Counted from the first letter of the stretch, positions 27,591 to 40,721 are shown. The stretch is DNA of 64,000 nucleotides from Pseudomonas ekonensis (GCF_019145435.1 NZ_JAHSTS010000002.1:1240001-1304000), one strand, 5' to 3'. The notes: generated by a model from the sequence alone, not told the origin. Numbers and translations: made by a program.

Positions 27591-27735
27591 CATTTTCCAT
27601 CGGTGCGAAGATTGCCGGTCGACCGTTCTCCTGCGCCCGACGGACCGCCCATGGTAACCTTGCGCCCATCGCGGAAAAGCCTGGCCGACGCCCCGCTTTT
27701 GCCCCACTCCTTTGAACGAGTTGCCTGACAATCCG

Positions 27736-30315
27736 ATGAATAAAGCCGTCTCCGACCTGTCCTCCCATACCCCGATGATGCAGCAGTACTGGCGCCTGAA
27801 GAACCAGCACCCGGATCAGCTGATGTTCTACCGCATGGGCGACTTCTACGAGATCTTCTACGAGGACGCGAAGAAGGCGGCCAAGCTGCTGGACATCACC
27901 CTGACCGCCCGCGGGCAGTCGGCGGGGCAGGCGATTCCGATGTGCGGGATCCCGTTCCACGCGGCGGAAGGCTACCTGGCGAAGCTGGTGAAGCTGGGCG
28001 AATCGGTGGTGATCTGCGAACAGATCGGCGATCCGGCCACCAGCAAGGGCCCGGTGGAACGTCAGGTGGTGCGGATCATCACCCCCGGCACGGTCAGCGA
28101 CGAAGCGCTGCTGGACGAGCGCCGCGACAACCTGATCGCGGCCGTGCTGGGCGACGAGCGTCTGTTCGGCCTGGCGGTGCTGGACATCACCAGCGGCAAC
28201 TTCAGCGTGCTGGAGATCAAGGGCTGGGAAAACCTGCTGGCGGAACTGGAGCGGGTCAACCCGGTGGAGCTGTTGATCCCGGATGACTGGCCGAAGGACC
28301 TGCCGGCGGAAAAACGCCGTGGCGTGCGCCGTCGCGCCCCGTGGGATTTCGAACGTGACTCGGCGCTCAAAAGCCTCTGCCAGCAATTCTCCACCCAGGA
28401 CCTGAAAGGCTTCGGCTGCGAAAACCTGACCCTGGCCATCGGCGCCGCCGGCTGCCTGCTGGCCTACGCCAAGGAAACCCAGCGCACCGCCCTGCCCCAC
28501 CTGCGCAGCCTGCGCCATGAGCGCCTGGACGACACCGTGGTGCTGGACGGCGCAAGCCGGCGCAACCTGGAACTGGACACCAACCTGGCCGGCGGTCGCG
28601 ACAACACCCTGCAATCGGTGGTCGACCGTTGCCAGACCGCCATGGGCAGCCGCCTGCTGACCCGCTGGCTGAACCGTCCATTGCGCGACCTCACCGTCCT
28701 GCTGGCGCGCCAGACCTCCATCAGTTGCCTGCTCGACCGCTACCGCTTCGAACGCCTGCAACCGCAGCTCAAGGAAATCGGCGACATCGAACGGATCCTG
28801 GCGCGGATCGGCCTGCGCAACGCGCGGCCCCGTGACCTCGCCCGCCTGCGCGACGCCTTGGGGGCCCTGCCGGAACTGCAGACCGCGATGGCCGATCTGG
28901 AAGCCCCGCACCTGGCGCGCCTGGCCGCCACCGCCGGCACCTACCCGGAACTGGCGGCGCTGCTGGAGAAAGCCATCATCGACAACCCGCCGGCGGTGAT
29001 CCGCGACGGCGGCGTGCTCAAGACCGGCTACGACAGCGAACTGGACGAGCTGCAATCGCTGAGCGAAAACGCCGGCCAGTTCCTCATCGACCTGGAAGCC
29101 CGGGAAAAGGCCCGCACCGGCCTTGCCAACCTGAAGGTCGGCTACAACCGCATCCACGGCTACTTCATCGAGCTGCCGAGCAAGCAGGCCGAATCCGCGC
29201 CGGCCGACTACATCCGGCGCCAGACCCTCAAGGGCGCCGAGCGTTTCATCACGCCTGAGCTCAAAGCGTTCGAAGACAAGGCGCTGTCGGCCAAGAGCCG
29301 GGCCCTGGCCCGGGAAAAAATGCTCTACGAGGCGCTGCTGGAAGACCTGATCGGCCGGCTGCCGCCGCTGCAGGACACCGCTTCGGCGCTGGCCGAACTC
29401 GATGTGCTGAGCAACCTTGCCGAGCGCGCGCTCAACCTGGACCTGAACTGCCCGACGTTCGTCAGCGAACCGTGCATGCGCATCGTCCAGGGCCGTCACC
29501 CGGTGGTCGAGCAGGTGCTGACCACGCCGTTCGTGGCCAACGACCTGAGCCTGGACGACAACACCCGGATGCTGGTGATCACCGGCCCGAACATGGGCGG
29601 TAAATCCACCTATATGCGGCAAACGGCATTGATCGTGCTGCTGGCGCACATCGGCAGCTTCGTGCCGGCGGCCAGCTGCGAACTGTCGCTGGTGGACCGG
29701 ATCTTCACCCGGATCGGCTCCAGCGACGACCTGGCGGGCGGGCGCTCGACCTTCATGGTGGAAATGAGCGAAACCGCCAACATCCTGCACAACGCCACCG
29801 ACCGCAGCCTGGTGCTGATGGACGAAGTCGGCCGCGGCACCAGCACCTTCGACGGCCTGTCCCTGGCCTGGGCGGCGGCCGAGCGCCTGGCGCACCTGCG
29901 CGCCTACACGCTGTTCGCCACCCACTACTTCGAACTGACCGTGCTGCCGGAGGCCCAGCCGCTGGTGGCCAACGTGCACCTCAACGCCACCGAGCACAAC
30001 GAACGCATCGTGTTCCTGCACCACGTGCTGCCGGGGCCGGCGAGCCAGAGCTACGGCCTGGCCGTTGCGCAACTGGCCGGGGTGCCGAGCGAAGTGATCG
30101 CCCGCGCCCGCGAACACCTGGGCCGCCTGGAGACCACCAGCCTGCCCCACGAGCAACCGGCACCGGTCAAGGGCAAGCCGGCCGCACCGATGCAGAGCGA
30201 CCTGTTCGCCAGCCTGCCGCACCCGGTGCTGGACGAATTGGCCAAACTGGACCTGGACGACCTGACCCCGCGCCGTGCGCTCGAAATGCTCTATACCTTA
30301 AAGAACCGGATATAA
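27736..30315 (+). CDS. mutS: DNA mismatch repair protein MutS
   Basis: 859 residues, full length. The ATG at 27736 ([10 protein letters not shown]) is preferred; a TTG 24 bases upstream is also in frame. The mismatch-reading Phe-x-Glu is present (F37-Y-E39). The ATPase has Walker [10 protein letters not shown] from residue 617, and the signature [19 protein letters not shown] follows. MutS recognises mispairs and small loops and recruits MutL. In Pseudomonas, mutS lies next to fdxA-rpoS and borders the mutS-cinA interval that often carries tailocins, as here. Confidence 0.98.
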   Translation: MNKAVSDLSSHTPMMQQYWRLKNQHPDQLMFYRMGDFYEIFYEDAKKAAKLLDITLTARGQSAGQAIPMCGIPFHAAEGYLAKLVKLGESVVICEQIGDPATSKGPVERQVVRIITPGTVSDEALLDERRDNLIAAVLGDERLFGLAVLDITSGNFSVLEIKGWENLLAELERVNPVELLIPDDWPKDLPAEKRRGVRRRAPWDFERDSALKSLCQQFSTQDLKGFGCENLTLAIGAAGCLLAYAKETQRTALPHLRSLRHERLDDTVVLDGASRRNLELDTNLAGGRDNTLQSVVDRCQTAMGSRLLTRWLNRPLRDLTVLLARQTSISCLLDRYRFERLQPQLKEIGDIERILARIGLRNARPRDLARLRDALGALPELQTAMADLEAPHLARLAATAGTYPELAALLEKAIIDNPPAVIRDGGVLKTGYDSELDELQSLSENAGQFLIDLEAREKARTGLANLKVGYNRIHGYFIELPSKQAESAPADYIRRQTLKGAERFITPELKAFEDKALSAKSRALAREKMLYEALLEDLIGRLPPLQDTASALAELDVLSNLAERALNLDLNCPTFVSEPCMRIVQGRHPVVEQVLTTPFVANDLSLDDNTRMLVITGPNMGGKSTYMRQTALIVLLAHIGSFVPAASCELSLVDRIFTRIGSSDDLAGGRSTFMVEMSETANILHNATDRSLVLMDEVGRGTSTFDGLSLAWAAAERLAHLRAYTLFATHYFELTVLPEAQPLVANVHLNATEHNERIVFLHHVLPGPASQSYGLAVAQLAGVPSEVIARAREHLGRLETTSLPHEQPAPVKGKPAAPMQSDLFASLPHPVLDELAKLDLDDLTPRRALEMLYTLKNRI

Positions 30316-30478
30316 GCACTGAAGAAGCGGATATAACGCAAACGGCTTCAAGCTGGTAGAATCTCGCGCGGTTCGGGATGCTGCTGGCTAATAGCCTGGC
30401 CGGCAGACATCGCTCCCGAACCTGGCGACCCCAACCGTGAAGGGGCAACGCTGCCGCCGCCTGAGGAGAAAATTAGAA

Positions 30479-30802
30479 ATGACCTTCGTCGTCACCGACA
30501 ACTGCATCAAGTGCAAGTACACCGACTGCGTAGAAGTCTGTCCGGTGGACTGCTTCTACGAAGGCCCGAACTTCCTGGTGATCCACCCGGACGAGTGCAT
30601 CGACTGCGCCCTGTGCGAACCGGAATGCCCGGCCGTGGCCATTTTCTCCGAGGACGAAGTGCCGGAAGAGATGCAAGAGTTCATTCAGCTGAACGTCGAG
30701 CTGGCCGAGATCTGGCCGAACATCACCGAGAAGAAGGATTCGCTGCCGGACGCCGAAGAGTGGGATGGCGTCAAAGGCAAGATCAAAGACCTCGAACGCT
30801 GA
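30479..30802 (+). CDS. fdxA: 7Fe ferredoxin I (FdxA)
   Basis: 107 residues, ATG at 30479 with GAGGAG about 11 nt upstream. Cysteine pattern [17 protein letters not shown] then [12 protein letters not shown] binds one 3Fe-4S and one 4Fe-4S cluster (Azotobacter FdI type). It acts in electron transfer in the cytoplasm. The 163 bp upstream of it hold its promoter but no gene. It ends at a strong terminator. Confidence 0.97.
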   Translation: MTFVVTDNCIKCKYTDCVEVCPVDCFYEGPNFLVIHPDECIDCALCEPECPAVAIFSEDEVPEEMQEFIQLNVELAEIWPNITEKKDSLPDAEEWDGVKGKIKDLER

Positions 30803-30822
30803 TCCGTTCCGCGCTCGACGGA

Positions 30823-30845
30823 AAAGGCCCCTTGCGGGCCTTTTT
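30823..30845 (+). terminator. fdxA terminator
   Basis: Stem of 8 bp (30823-30830 with 30836-30843) followed by a T run, 20 bp after the fdxA stop. Confidence 0.88.
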
Positions 30846-30861
30846 GCTTTTCTGCAGGCGA

Positions 30862-30989
30862 AAAAAAGGGGCGGTTTGACCCGCCCACATTTTTTCCCTA
30901 TTCCCTGTGATCCTTTTCATCGTCCTGATGAATCGCGTCCTGCGATGTCCATTCCCCTCTTCCCTGAAGGGCGTGTCTATCCGTCGACA
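30862..30989 (-). ncRNA. rsmZ: RsmZ regulatory small RNA
   Basis: About 128 nt on the minus strand, starting TGTCGACGGATAGACACG and ending in a GGGCGG/CCGCCC hairpin followed by seven T (30861-30867). The 5' hairpin (TGTC-GAC-GGAT-A-GACA) and about nine GGA motifs, several in hairpin loops (CAGGACG, CAGGACG, AAGGATC), match the RsmZ family of fluorescent pseudomonads. RsmZ binds and titrates RsmA/RsmE and so relieves translation repression of secondary metabolism and exoproduct genes. Its place between fdxA and rpoS is the known one. It is convergent with fdxA. Confidence 0.94.
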
Positions 30990-31161
30990 CAACCCAGATA
31001 CTAAAGAGTTCCCCGGCGAGAGCAATCGGCACTCGACCGCAAAACGGTTTGTCATAAGGCCTTCATCTTTATAAATAACCAATAAAATCAAACAGTTATG
31101 AAATTGCATTGCGCCGAATGGACGTCTACGGAAGTGTAAAAATAGTGAACACTTACGAAAC

Positions 31162-31179
31162 TGTCAGCCAAGGCTTACA
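31162..31179 (-). promoter_or_regulatory. GacA upstream activating sequence of rsmZ
   Basis: On the minus strand TGTAAG-CCTTGG-CTGACA, one mismatch from the consensus TGTAAG-N6-CTTACA. It ends about 173 bp before the rsmZ start, where GacA boxes are known to lie. The rest of the 30990-31241 stretch is AT-rich, with no gene seen. Confidence 0.85.
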
Positions 31180-31241
31180 ACGCGAGACTACAAACTTCGG
31201 AGCGAAGAGCCTGGTGGTGAGGGAGCTTCACGGCAGACAAC

Positions 31242-31270
31242 AAAAAGCCCCGATCCAGTCGGGGCTTTTT
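31242..31270. terminator. rpoS terminator (bidirectional)
   Basis: Perfect 12-bp stem (31242-31253 with 31259-31270), with A5/T5 ends on both sides, 21 bp after the rpoS stop. It insulates the rsmZ promoter from rpoS read-through. Confidence 0.9.
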
Positions 31271-31291
31271 GTGGGCGGTCAGGCAAGGCGC

Positions 31292-32299
31292 TTATTGAAA
31301 CAGCGACTCGCTCGACAGGCCGTTCTTCTCGAGGATCTCCCGAAGGCGCTTGAGGCCTTCCACCTGGATTTGCCTCACCCGTTCCCGGGTCAGGCCGATC
31401 TCCAGGCCTACATCCTCCAGCGTGCTGCTCTCGTGGCCGCGAAGCCCGAAGCGGCGCACCACCACCTCGCGCTGCTTGTCGGTCAGTTCCGAGAGCCATT
31501 GATCGATGCTCTGCGACAGGTCATCGTCCTGCAGCAGTTCGCACGGATCGGTCGGACGGTCGTCCGTCAGGGTGTCCAGCAGGGTTTTGTCCGAATCCGG
31601 CCCCAGCGAGACGTCGACCGAAGAAACCCGCTCGTTCAGGCCCAGCATGCGCTTGACCTCGCCCACCGGTTTTTCCAGCAGGTTGGCGATTTCTTCGGGT
31701 GAGGGTTCGTGGTCGAGCTTTTGCGTCAGCTCCCGTGCGGCCCGCAGGTACACGTTGAGCTCCTTGACCACATGAATCGGCAGCCGGATGGTCCGGGTCT
31801 GGTTCATGATCGCGCGTTCGATGGTCTGGCGGATCCACCAGGTCGCGTAGGTCGAGAAGCGGAAGCCGCGCTCGGGATCGAACTTTTCCACCGCCCGGAT
31901 CAGCCCGAGGTTGCCCTCTTCGATCAGATCCAGCAGCGACAGCCCCCGATTGACGTAACGCCGGGCGATCTTCACCACCAGCCGCAGGTTACTTTCAATC
32001 ATGCGCTTGCGCCCGGCCGGATCGCCACTTTGCGACAGGCGCGCAAAATGAACTTCTTCTTCCGGGGAGAGCAAGGGGGAAAAGCCGATTTCGTTGAGAT
32101 ACAGCTGCGTGGCATCGAGCGCCCGCGTGTAGTCGATGTACTTGTGTTGCTTAAGTGAAGCGGAGTGTTTGGATTTGGCACGAACGGAAGGTGGAGCTGC
32201 CCCTTCATCATTCGACATCGAATCCGTATCGATGGCGGCCTCCATCAGGAGAACCTCATCGTCGATGTCAAACTCCGGCACTTCTTTACTGAGAGCCAT
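31292..32299 (-). CDS. rpoS: RNA polymerase sigma factor RpoS
   Basis: 335 residues. Region 2 contains [20 protein letters not shown] and [20 protein letters not shown]; region 3 has the [19 protein letters not shown] segment; region 4 ends with [20 protein letters not shown]. RpoS directs stationary-phase and stress transcription. AAAGGAC lies about 9 nt before the ATG. It follows nlpD by 105 bp; in related species the main rpoS promoter lies inside nlpD. Confidence 0.98.
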   Translation of the reverse strand: MALSKEVPEFDIDDEVLLMEAAIDTDSMSNDEGAAPPSVRAKSKHSASLKQHKYIDYTRALDATQLYLNEIGFSPLLSPEEEVHFARLSQSGDPAGRKRMIESNLRLVVKIARRYVNRGLSLLDLIEEGNLGLIRAVEKFDPERGFRFSTYATWWIRQTIERAIMNQTRTIRLPIHVVKELNVYLRAARELTQKLDHEPSPEEIANLLEKPVGEVKRMLGLNERVSSVDVSLGPDSDKTLLDTLTDDRPTDPCELLQDDDLSQSIDQWLSELTDKQREVVVRRFGLRGHESSTLEDVGLEIGLTRERVRQIQVEGLKRLREILEKNGLSSESLFQ

Positions 32300-32404
32300 T
32301 GTTATAGTCCTTTGGTGAGTTCGACCCCAAGCTCAAGCGACGCCTCTATCCTTGGCAGCGCTGGAGCCTGTCCCCTCTACGCGACGGAACAGGCTGGCTT
32401 CAAA

Positions 32405-33286
32405 TCAACGTCGTGGCAGGAACTGCAGCGGATCCACAGGTTTACCTTGTCGGCGAATCTCAAAATGCAGTTTCACCCGGTCTGTACCCGTTGACCCCAT
32501 TTCGGCAATTGTCTGTCCGACCTTGACCTGCTGCCCCTCCCGTACCAAAAGCCTGCGGTTGTGGCCGTAGGCGCTGACGTAGGTTTCGCTGTGTTTGATG
32601 ATGACCAGTTCGCCGTAGCCCCTTAAGCCACTCCCGGCGTAAACCACCGTCCCATCAGACGCAGCTAAAACAGGCTGTCCCAAATCTCCGGCGATATCAA
32701 TTCCTTTATTCAAACTACCGTTTGAAGAGAATTTGCCAATGAGAATGCCATTAGATGGCCATCCCCAGCCGGTCGGGGCCGGGCCCGGAGGCGGCAGCGG
32801 AGCGGGTGCGGATTTGCTGGCGACGGACGGTACGACCGCCGTGGAAGCGGCCCCGGAACCCGTGGTTGTGGTGGTCGTCGTGCCATTCGCCTGGCGCCGG
32901 ATTACCGTGGTTTTGCTCGACGAGGAAGGCGTTGAACCGCTGCCGGCCACGACGGCGGCCGGCGTTGAACCGGTGCGGCCGTCGAAGCGAATCGTCTGAC
33001 CCGGATGGATCGTGTAAGGCGTAGGAATGTTGTTCCGGGCGGCGAGGGCTTTGTAGTCCCAGCCGTAGCGGAAAGCGATCGAAAACAGGGTATCGCCCGG
33101 ACGGACCACATACTGCCCGGTCGTGACGACAGGACGCTGGGGCGCGGCGCCGTTGCGGTCGACGACCCGCACATTGTTCGATTTGGTGCTGGAGCAACCG
33201 ACCAGCAAGGTGCTCAAGACAAGGCCAGTCACCAGGCGCTGAAAGCTCGTGTTACCCATACGCTGCGCAATGACTGTGAGACTCAC
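32405..33286 (-). CDS. nlpD: NlpD-like lipoprotein, amidase activator
   Basis: 293 residues from the GTG at 33284-33286 (VSLTVIAQRM), chosen because AGGGAG lies ~8 nt upstream. The lipobox LLVGC gives a lipidated Cys. A LysM domain (YVVRPGDTLFSIAFRYGWDY) is followed by a Ser/Thr/Pro-rich linker and a C-terminal M23/LytM domain. The zinc motif HxxxD reads NKGID here, so it lacks a metal ligand, as in non-enzymatic NlpD/EnvC activators of cell-separation amidases. It is in the outer membrane/periplasm, and upstream of rpoS. Confidence 0.92.
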   Translation of the reverse strand: MSLTVIAQRMGNTSFQRLVTGLVLSTLLVGCSSTKSNNVRVVDRNGAAPQRPVVTTGQYVVRPGDTLFSIAFRYGWDYKALAARNNIPTPYTIHPGQTIRFDGRTGSTPAAVVAGSGSTPSSSSKTTVIRRQANGTTTTTTTGSGAASTAVVPSVASKSAPAPLPPPGPAPTGWGWPSNGILIGKFSSNGSLNKGIDIAGDLGQPVLAASDGTVVYAGSGLRGYGELVIIKHSETYVSAYGHNRRLLVREGQQVKVGQTIAEMGSTGTDRVKLHFEIRRQGKPVDPLQFLPRR

Positions 33287-33497
33287 CCGCCGCTCCCTTC
33301 TTGGTGGCTGAAAAAATGAAATGCCGGACTCCGGCGTGAAGTGTCGCAAGTATAACGGGCCGCAGCCGCTTTACCTTTAATGAAGCGAACTGCCGTCGCG
33401 CACACGTTTGCCCGATGGCGATCGGCAGCGTTTACGCAATCGCCGCCGGTGTAAGACCGGGCCGGACGACAGGAATTCAGCGCCTCGAAAAAGATGC

Positions 33498-34911
<1,414 letters not shown>

Positions 34912-34924
<13 letters not shown>

Positions 34925-35970
34925 GGGCTGTCCGTCTGCCCCACCGGCACCAGATCAACGAGTTCGCGCACCAATGCGGTGGCGAAGCATCCGGCCGGGA
35001 GGACGAATTCCAGTTGCAGAATGTCAGGCTCGGGATAATGCCACGTCAACCCGCCAATGGGCAGTCGCAGGATGCGACGTTCGTGGCTCATGCCGGCGTG
35101 AATCAACCAATCGCGCAGGTCCGCTTCGCGCGCGGCGATCCCCTGCTCCAGATCATGGACTGCGCCGGCCGCCGGCGAGTCACCTTCGCCCCACTGGGGG
35201 CCGGTCGGATGCAGGTCGAGAATCGCCAGGCGCGGATCGCTGCATTCGGCTTCACCGGCCGGGAAAAAGCTGCGGCTGTCGGTGAACGCCAAAAGGTCGC
35301 CGACCTGGGCGCGCTGCCAGGAGCCGTCGGCGACCCGCGCCGCCAGCACCTGGTTGAACAGGAAGCTGCGCGCCGCCGACAGCAGCCGCGAGCGCACGTT
35401 GCGCTGCTCCGGCAATGCCTTGCGCGCAGCCCAGGAACGGGCATCGGCCACATTGCCGCCGTCATGGCCGAAACGCTGGGCGCCGAAGTAGTTCGGGATG
35501 CCCTGTGCGGCGATGCGTTGCAGGCGCTCCTCAAGGGCCGCCTTGTCGCCGGCGAGCTGCGTCAGGCGCAGGGTGAAGCCGTTGGCCGAGTGCGCGCCGC
35601 GCTGCAGCTTGCGCTTGTGGCGGGTGGTCTTGAGGATCTTCAGCGTGTCGTTTTCCGCCGCCGACAGGTCCGGATCGGCCTTGCCCGGCAACTGCACGCT
35701 GAACCACTGGCGGGTCAGGGCCTGACGGTCCTTGAGCCCGGCATAGCTCACCGTGCGCAACGGCACGCCGGCGGCCTTGGCAATCCGGCGCGCGGCCTCT
35801 TCGGTGTTCAGGCCGCGCTTTTCCACCCAGATCCACAGGTGCTCGCCGTCGCCGGTGAACGGGATGTCGAGCACTTCATCGACCTGGAAGTCTTCGGCGA
35901 CGGCCTTGAGCACCGCGGTGCCGAGCGCGTCGCCGTGGGCCCGCGGGCCGAGCAATTGCAGTTCGTTCAT
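34912..35970 (-). CDS. truD: tRNA pseudouridine(13) synthase TruD
   Basis: 352 residues. The catalytic [15 protein letters not shown] motif (Asp in KDR) and [22 protein letters not shown] are diagnostic. It modifies U13 of tRNA-Glu. It overlaps ispF by 4 bp and surE by 13 bp, showing a tightly packed operon. Confidence 0.97.
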
Positions 35971-36440
35971 GCGCGCAGCAACAACGCGACGGAATGGACG
36001 GCGATGCCTTCTTCACGACCGACGAAGCCGAGCTTCTCGGTGGTGGTGGCCTTCACGTTGACCTGGTCGGGCTCCACCTGGAGGTCGGCGGCGATCAGGG
36101 CGCGCATCGTTTCGATGTGGGGTGCCATTTTCGGGGCCTGGGCCACGATGGTGTTGTCGACGTTGCCGACCTTCCAGCCCTTGGCATGGATCAGGCCGAC
36201 CACGTGGCGCAGCAGCGCGCGGCTGTCGGCGCCCTTGAACTGCGGGTCGGTGTCGGGGAAATGCTTGCCGATGTCGCCCAGCGCCGCAGCGCCGAGCAAG
36301 GCGTCGCTCAAGGCGTGCAGCAGGACGTCACCGTCGGAGTGGGCGAGCAGCCCGAAGCCGTGTGCGATCCGCACGCCGCCCAGAGTAATGAAATCGCCTT
36401 CAGCGAAACGGTGAACATCGTAGCCGTGGCCAATACGCAT
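35967..36440 (-). CDS. ispF: 2-C-methyl-D-erythritol 2,4-cyclodiphosphate synthase
   Basis: 157 residues, usual length. [12 protein letters not shown] gives the metal ligands D8/H10, and [20 protein letters not shown] is the signature. It makes MEcPP in the MEP isoprenoid pathway. In this species ispD (39682-40389) is separated from ispF by the formaldehyde genes. A terminator for fghA lies directly upstream of its start. Confidence 0.98.
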   Translation of the reverse strand: MRIGHGYDVHRFAEGDFITLGGVRIAHGFGLLAHSDGDVLLHALSDALLGAAALGDIGKHFPDTDPQFKGADSRALLRHVVGLIHAKGWKVGNVDNTIVAQAPKMAPHIETMRALIAADLQVEPDQVNVKATTTEKLGFVGREEGIAVHSVALLLRA

Positions 36441-36470
36441 AAAAAAACGCCCCGATTTTGGTCAGGGCGT
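36441..36470 (-). terminator. fghA terminator
   Basis: Stem ACGCCC/GGGCGT (36447-36452 with 36465-36470) followed by seven T on the minus strand. It ends right before the ispF ATG, so the ispF ribosome site lies in or next to the T run; the promoter of ispF-truD is not obvious. Confidence 0.75.
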
Positions 36471-36493
36471 GATTCTACCTGCTTTGACGGGCA

Positions 36494-37339
36494 TTAGGCG
36501 CTTAGCGCGCGTGCGTGATGTCGCAAGTGGTCGTCGATGAAGCTTGAGATGAAGAAATAGCTGTGGTCGTAACCCGGTTGCAGGCGCAACGTCAGCGGAT
36601 GTCCCGCTTGTTTTGCCGCCTGCTGCAGGGCCTCCGGCTTGAGCTGGTTGGCCAGGAAATCATCGCGGTCGCCCTGGTCGACCAGCAACGGCAGCTGTTC
36701 TTCGGCCTCGGCGATCAGCGCACAGGCATCCCACTCGCGCCACTTCGAACGGTCTTCCCCGAGGTAGCGGGAGAACGCCTTCTGGCCCCACGGGCAGTCC
36801 ATCGGATTGCTGATCGGCGAAAACGCCGACACCGAGCGGTAACGCCCCGGATTGCGCAAGGCACACACCAGCGCACCGTGACCGCCCATGGAGTGGCCAC
36901 TGAGGCTGCGCTTGTCCGACGCCGGGAAATGCGCCTCGACCAGCGAAGGCAATTCCTGCACGACGTAGTCATGCATCCGATAGTGTCGGGACCAAGGCTC
37001 CTGGGTGGCATTGACGTAGAACCCGGCGCCGAGGCCGAAATCCCACGCCCCGTCCGGATCGCCCGGCACCTCGGCGCCGCGCGGGCTGGTGTCCGGCGCC
37101 ACGATGATCAGGCCGAGCTCGGCGGCCATGCGCATCGCGCCGGCCTTCTGCATGAAGTTCTCGTCGGTGCAGGTCAGCCCCGACAACCAGTACAGCACTG
37201 GCAGCTTGCCGCCCTGCTCCGCCTGCGGCGGCAGGTAGACGGCGAACACCATGTCGCAGCCCAGCACGTCGGAGCGGTGCCGGTAGCGCTTGTGCCAGCC
37301 GCCGAAACTTTTCTGACAGGAGATGTTTTCCAAAGTCAT
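36494..37339 (-). CDS. fghA: S-formylglutathione hydrolase
   Basis: 281 residues from the ATG at 37337-37339 ([10 protein letters not shown]). Esterase D family: nucleophile Ser150 in GHSMGG, with DQGDRDDF and GYDHSYFF carrying Asp and His. It hydrolyses S-formylglutathione to formate and glutathione, the step after AdhC. adhC is immediately upstream in the same direction, with a palindromic repeat between them. Confidence 0.96.
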   Translation of the reverse strand: MTLENISCQKSFGGWHKRYRHRSDVLGCDMVFAVYLPPQAEQGGKLPVLYWLSGLTCTDENFMQKAGAMRMAAELGLIIVAPDTSPRGAEVPGDPDGAWDFGLGAGFYVNATQEPWSRHYRMHDYVVQELPSLVEAHFPASDKRSLSGHSMGGHGALVCALRNPGRYRSVSAFSPISNPMDCPWGQKAFSRYLGEDRSKWREWDACALIAEAEEQLPLLVDQGDRDDFLANQLKPEALQQAAKQAGHPLTLRLQPGYDHSYFFISSFIDDHLRHHARALSA

Positions 37340-37357
37340 GGGAGGCTCCCAGTCCCA

Positions 37358-37420
37358 AGCCGCAAGTTTCAAGCAGCAAGCATTCAGGTGCTTGCCGCTT
37401 GAGGCTTGAGGCTTGCGGCT
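37358..37420. repeat. Imperfect palindrome between adhC and fghA
   Basis: Outer arms AGCCGCAAG (37358-37366) and CTTGCGGCT (37412-37420) match perfectly. The inner part is built of GCTTGAGG/CAAGC units and folds as well. It is probably an extragenic repeat that could stabilise or end adhC mRNA. Confidence 0.65.
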
Positions 37421-37423
37421 GCT

Positions 37424-38554
<1,131 letters not shown>

Positions 38555-38642
38555 TTAAAACGAGACAAGGAGTGTAATCCACGACCGGGCAGTGAATAAT
38601 CCGGACGAAAGCAAAACATTATTGCTGCACAGGGATAATCTG

Positions 38643-39539
38643 ATGTCCGAAAACCGCTGGGAAGGCATCGACGAATTCGTCGCCGTGGCCGAATGCAGCC
38701 AGTTCACCGCCGCGGCCGAACGCCTGGGCGTTTCCTCTTCCCACATCAGCCGCCAGATCGCGCGGCTGGAAGAACGCCTGCAGACCCGCTTGCTCTACCG
38801 CAGCACGCGGCGGGTGACGCTGACCGAGGCGGGACAGACGTTCCTGCAGCATTGCCAGCGTTTGCAGGACGGCCGCGAAGAAGCGCTGCGTGCCGTCGGC
38901 GACCTGGCCAGCGAACCCAAAGGCATGCTGCGCATGACCTGCGCCGTGGCCTACGGCGAACGCTTCATCGTGCCGCTGGTGACCCGGTTCATGGGGCACT
39001 ATCCGCAACTGCGGGTCGACATCGAGTTGACCAACCGCCAGCTCGACCTGGTTCACGAAGGCCTCGACCTGGCGATCCGCCTGGGCCGCCTGCAGGATTC
39101 GCGGCTGGTCGCCACCCGGCTGGCGCCACGGCGCATGTACCTGTGCGCATCGCCCTCCTACCTCGAACGGTACGGCCGCCCCCACAGCCTGTCGGAGCTG
39201 AGCCGGCACAATTGCCTGATCGGCAGTTCGGACATCTGGCAACTGGAGCAGAACGGGCGGGAGTTCTCCCAGCGGGTGCAGGGAAACTGGCGCTGCAACA
39301 GCGGGCAAGCGGTGCTGGATGCGGCGCTGCAGGGGGTGGGGCTGTGTCAGTTGCCGGATTATTACGTGCTGGAGCATCTGCACAGCGGCGCGTTGATTTC
39401 GCTGCTGGAGACCCATCAGCCGCCGAACACAGCGGTGTGGGCGCTGTACCCGCAGCAGCGGCACCTGTCGCCGAAGGTGCGCAAGCTGGTGGACTTTCTC
39501 AAGGAAGGGTTGGCGCAACGGCCGGAGTACCGCAACTGA
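38643..39539 (+). CDS. LysR-family regulator divergent from adhC
   Basis: 298 residues from the ATG at 38643, with AGGGA ~8 nt upstream; a GTG at 38592 would add 17 residues. The N-terminal helix-turn-helix is FVAVAECSQFTAAAERLGVS followed by SSHISRQIARLEERL. The C-terminal part is a substrate-binding domain. It is divergent from adhC (106 bp between starts), so control of adhC-fghA is likely but not shown. Confidence 0.9.
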   Translation: MSENRWEGIDEFVAVAECSQFTAAAERLGVSSSHISRQIARLEERLQTRLLYRSTRRVTLTEAGQTFLQHCQRLQDGREEALRAVGDLASEPKGMLRMTCAVAYGERFIVPLVTRFMGHYPQLRVDIELTNRQLDLVHEGLDLAIRLGRLQDSRLVATRLAPRRMYLCASPSYLERYGRPHSLSELSRHNCLIGSSDIWQLEQNGREFSQRVQGNWRCNSGQAVLDAALQGVGLCQLPDYYVLEHLHSGALISLLETHQPPNTAVWALYPQQRHLSPKVRKLVDFLKEGLAQRPEYRN

Positions 39540-39582
39540 ACACGGGTGGATCACCCGAGATTCTGCGGCGCCCCCACCGACG

Positions 39583-39657
39583 CCATCGCGGGCAAGCCCG
39601 CTCCCACAGTGACCGTGGAGCGCACAAGACCCGTGGGAGCGGGCTTGCCCGCGATGG
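39583..39657. repeat. REP doublet (REPIN)
   Basis: 25-bp perfect inverted arms (39583-39607 and 39633-39657), same REP class as at 4716-4812. It lies between the convergent LysR and ispD genes and may also act as terminator. Confidence 0.92.
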
Positions 39658-39681
39658 CTATCTAAAAGACACCACCTGCAC

Positions 39682-40389
39682 TCAGCGCCGGTTCGCCCAA
39701 CGCTGGCGCAACCACTCCAGGTCTTCCGGCCGGGTCACCTTGAGGTTGTCCGCCCGCCCTTCGATCAGGCGCGGCGCAAGGCCGGCCCACTCCATCGCCG
39801 AGGCTTCGTCGGTGATCACCGCATCCGCCACCAGGCTGTCGGCCAACGCCCGGTGCAATGCACCGAGGCGGAACATCTGCGGCGTGTAGGCCTGCCAGAT
39901 CACGCTGCGGTCGACGGTTTCGACCACGCGCCCCTGTTTGTCGACGCGCTTGAGGGTGTCCCGCGCCGGGACCGCCAGCAACCCGCCGACCGGGTCGTGC
40001 GCCAGCTCGGCGAGCAGCTTGTCCAGATCATTGCGGCTCAGGTTGGGGCGCGCCGCATCGTGCACCAGCACCCAGTCGTCATCGCTGGCGCCCTGGGCAT
40101 GCAGGTGCAGCAAGGCATTGAGCACCGAACCTGAACGCTCGGCGCCGCCGTCGACCCGCTGAATGCGCGTATCGCCAGCACAGGCCAGGCCCGGCCAGTA
40201 AGGATCATCGACAGCAAGACTGACCACCAGGCCCTTGAGGCTCGGGTGATCGAGGAAACAGCCGAGGCTGTGTTCGAGAATGGTGCGCCCGCCCAGTTGC
40301 AGGTACTGCTTGGGACGGTCTGCGGCCATACGGGCACCGATGCCCGCGGCAGGAATCACGGCCCAGAAGGCCGGCAGAAAATCGCTCAT
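39682..40389 (-). CDS. ispD: 2-C-methyl-D-erythritol 4-phosphate cytidylyltransferase
   Basis: 235 residues. AVIPAAGIGARMAADRPKQY is the nucleotide-binding motif; VLVHDAARPNLSRNDLDKLL is typical. It makes CDP-ME in the MEP pathway. It overlaps ftsB by 4 bp, the usual ftsB-ispD arrangement. Confidence 0.97.
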   Translation of the reverse strand: MSDFLPAFWAVIPAAGIGARMAADRPKQYLQLGGRTILEHSLGCFLDHPSLKGLVVSLAVDDPYWPGLACAGDTRIQRVDGGAERSGSVLNALLHLHAQGASDDDWVLVHDAARPNLSRNDLDKLLAELAHDPVGGLLAVPARDTLKRVDKQGRVVETVDRSVIWQAYTPQMFRLGALHRALADSLVADAVITDEASAMEWAGLAPRLIEGRADNLKVTRPEDLEWLRQRWANRR

Positions 40390-40664
40390 TGGGCCAACTG
40401 GTAAAGGGTTTCGCCGTCCTTGACCATGCCCAGCTCATGGCGGGCCCGCTCTTCAACGGTCTCCATGCCTTTCTTCAACTCGCTGACCTCGGCGTCCATC
40501 ACCCGGTTGCGCTCCAGCAAGGCCTCGTTCTCGGCGCGCTGGTCGTCGATTTGCTGAGTCAGCTCGGCCACTTGCGCCAGGCTGCCGTTACCCACCCACA
40601 GGCGGTATTGCAGACCGGCCAGCAGCAGAAGCAGGACGAGAAACAACCAATAGGGACTGCGCAT
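40386..40664 (-). CDS. ftsB: Cell division protein FtsB
   Basis: 92 residues: one N-terminal membrane segment (YWLFLVLLLLLAGLQYRLWV) and a coiled coil (residues ~28-70), then WERARHELGM-type ending (EERARHELGMVKDGETLYQL). It joins FtsL and FtsQ in the divisome. Downstream of eno as in most gammaproteobacteria. Confidence 0.95.
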   Translation of the reverse strand: MRSPYWLFLVLLLLLAGLQYRLWVGNGSLAQVAELTQQIDDQRAENEALLERNRVMDAEVSELKKGMETVEERARHELGMVKDGETLYQLAQ

Positions 40665-40721
40665 CGAATATCAGGTATCCAGTGAAAAAAGACAGCCACG
40701 CAAAACGTTGAAGCATCTGAT

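Noticed and set aside
1..27600. Integrase, attachment-site repeats, terminase or capsid genes of a full prophage
   Set aside because: None found in any frame; the gene content is tail and lysis only.
27304..30222. Long minus-strand open frame opposite mutS and the zeta-like toxin
   Set aside because: Shadow frame of mutS by composition; no start signal.
30783..31109. 108-codon minus-strand frame between fdxA and rpoS
   Set aside because: It covers the RsmZ gene and its promoter, has no ribosome site, and the RNA features explain the region.
32405..33286. NlpD as an active M23 endopeptidase
   Set aside because: The first zinc motif lacks its histidine (NKGID), as in non-enzymatic amidase activators.
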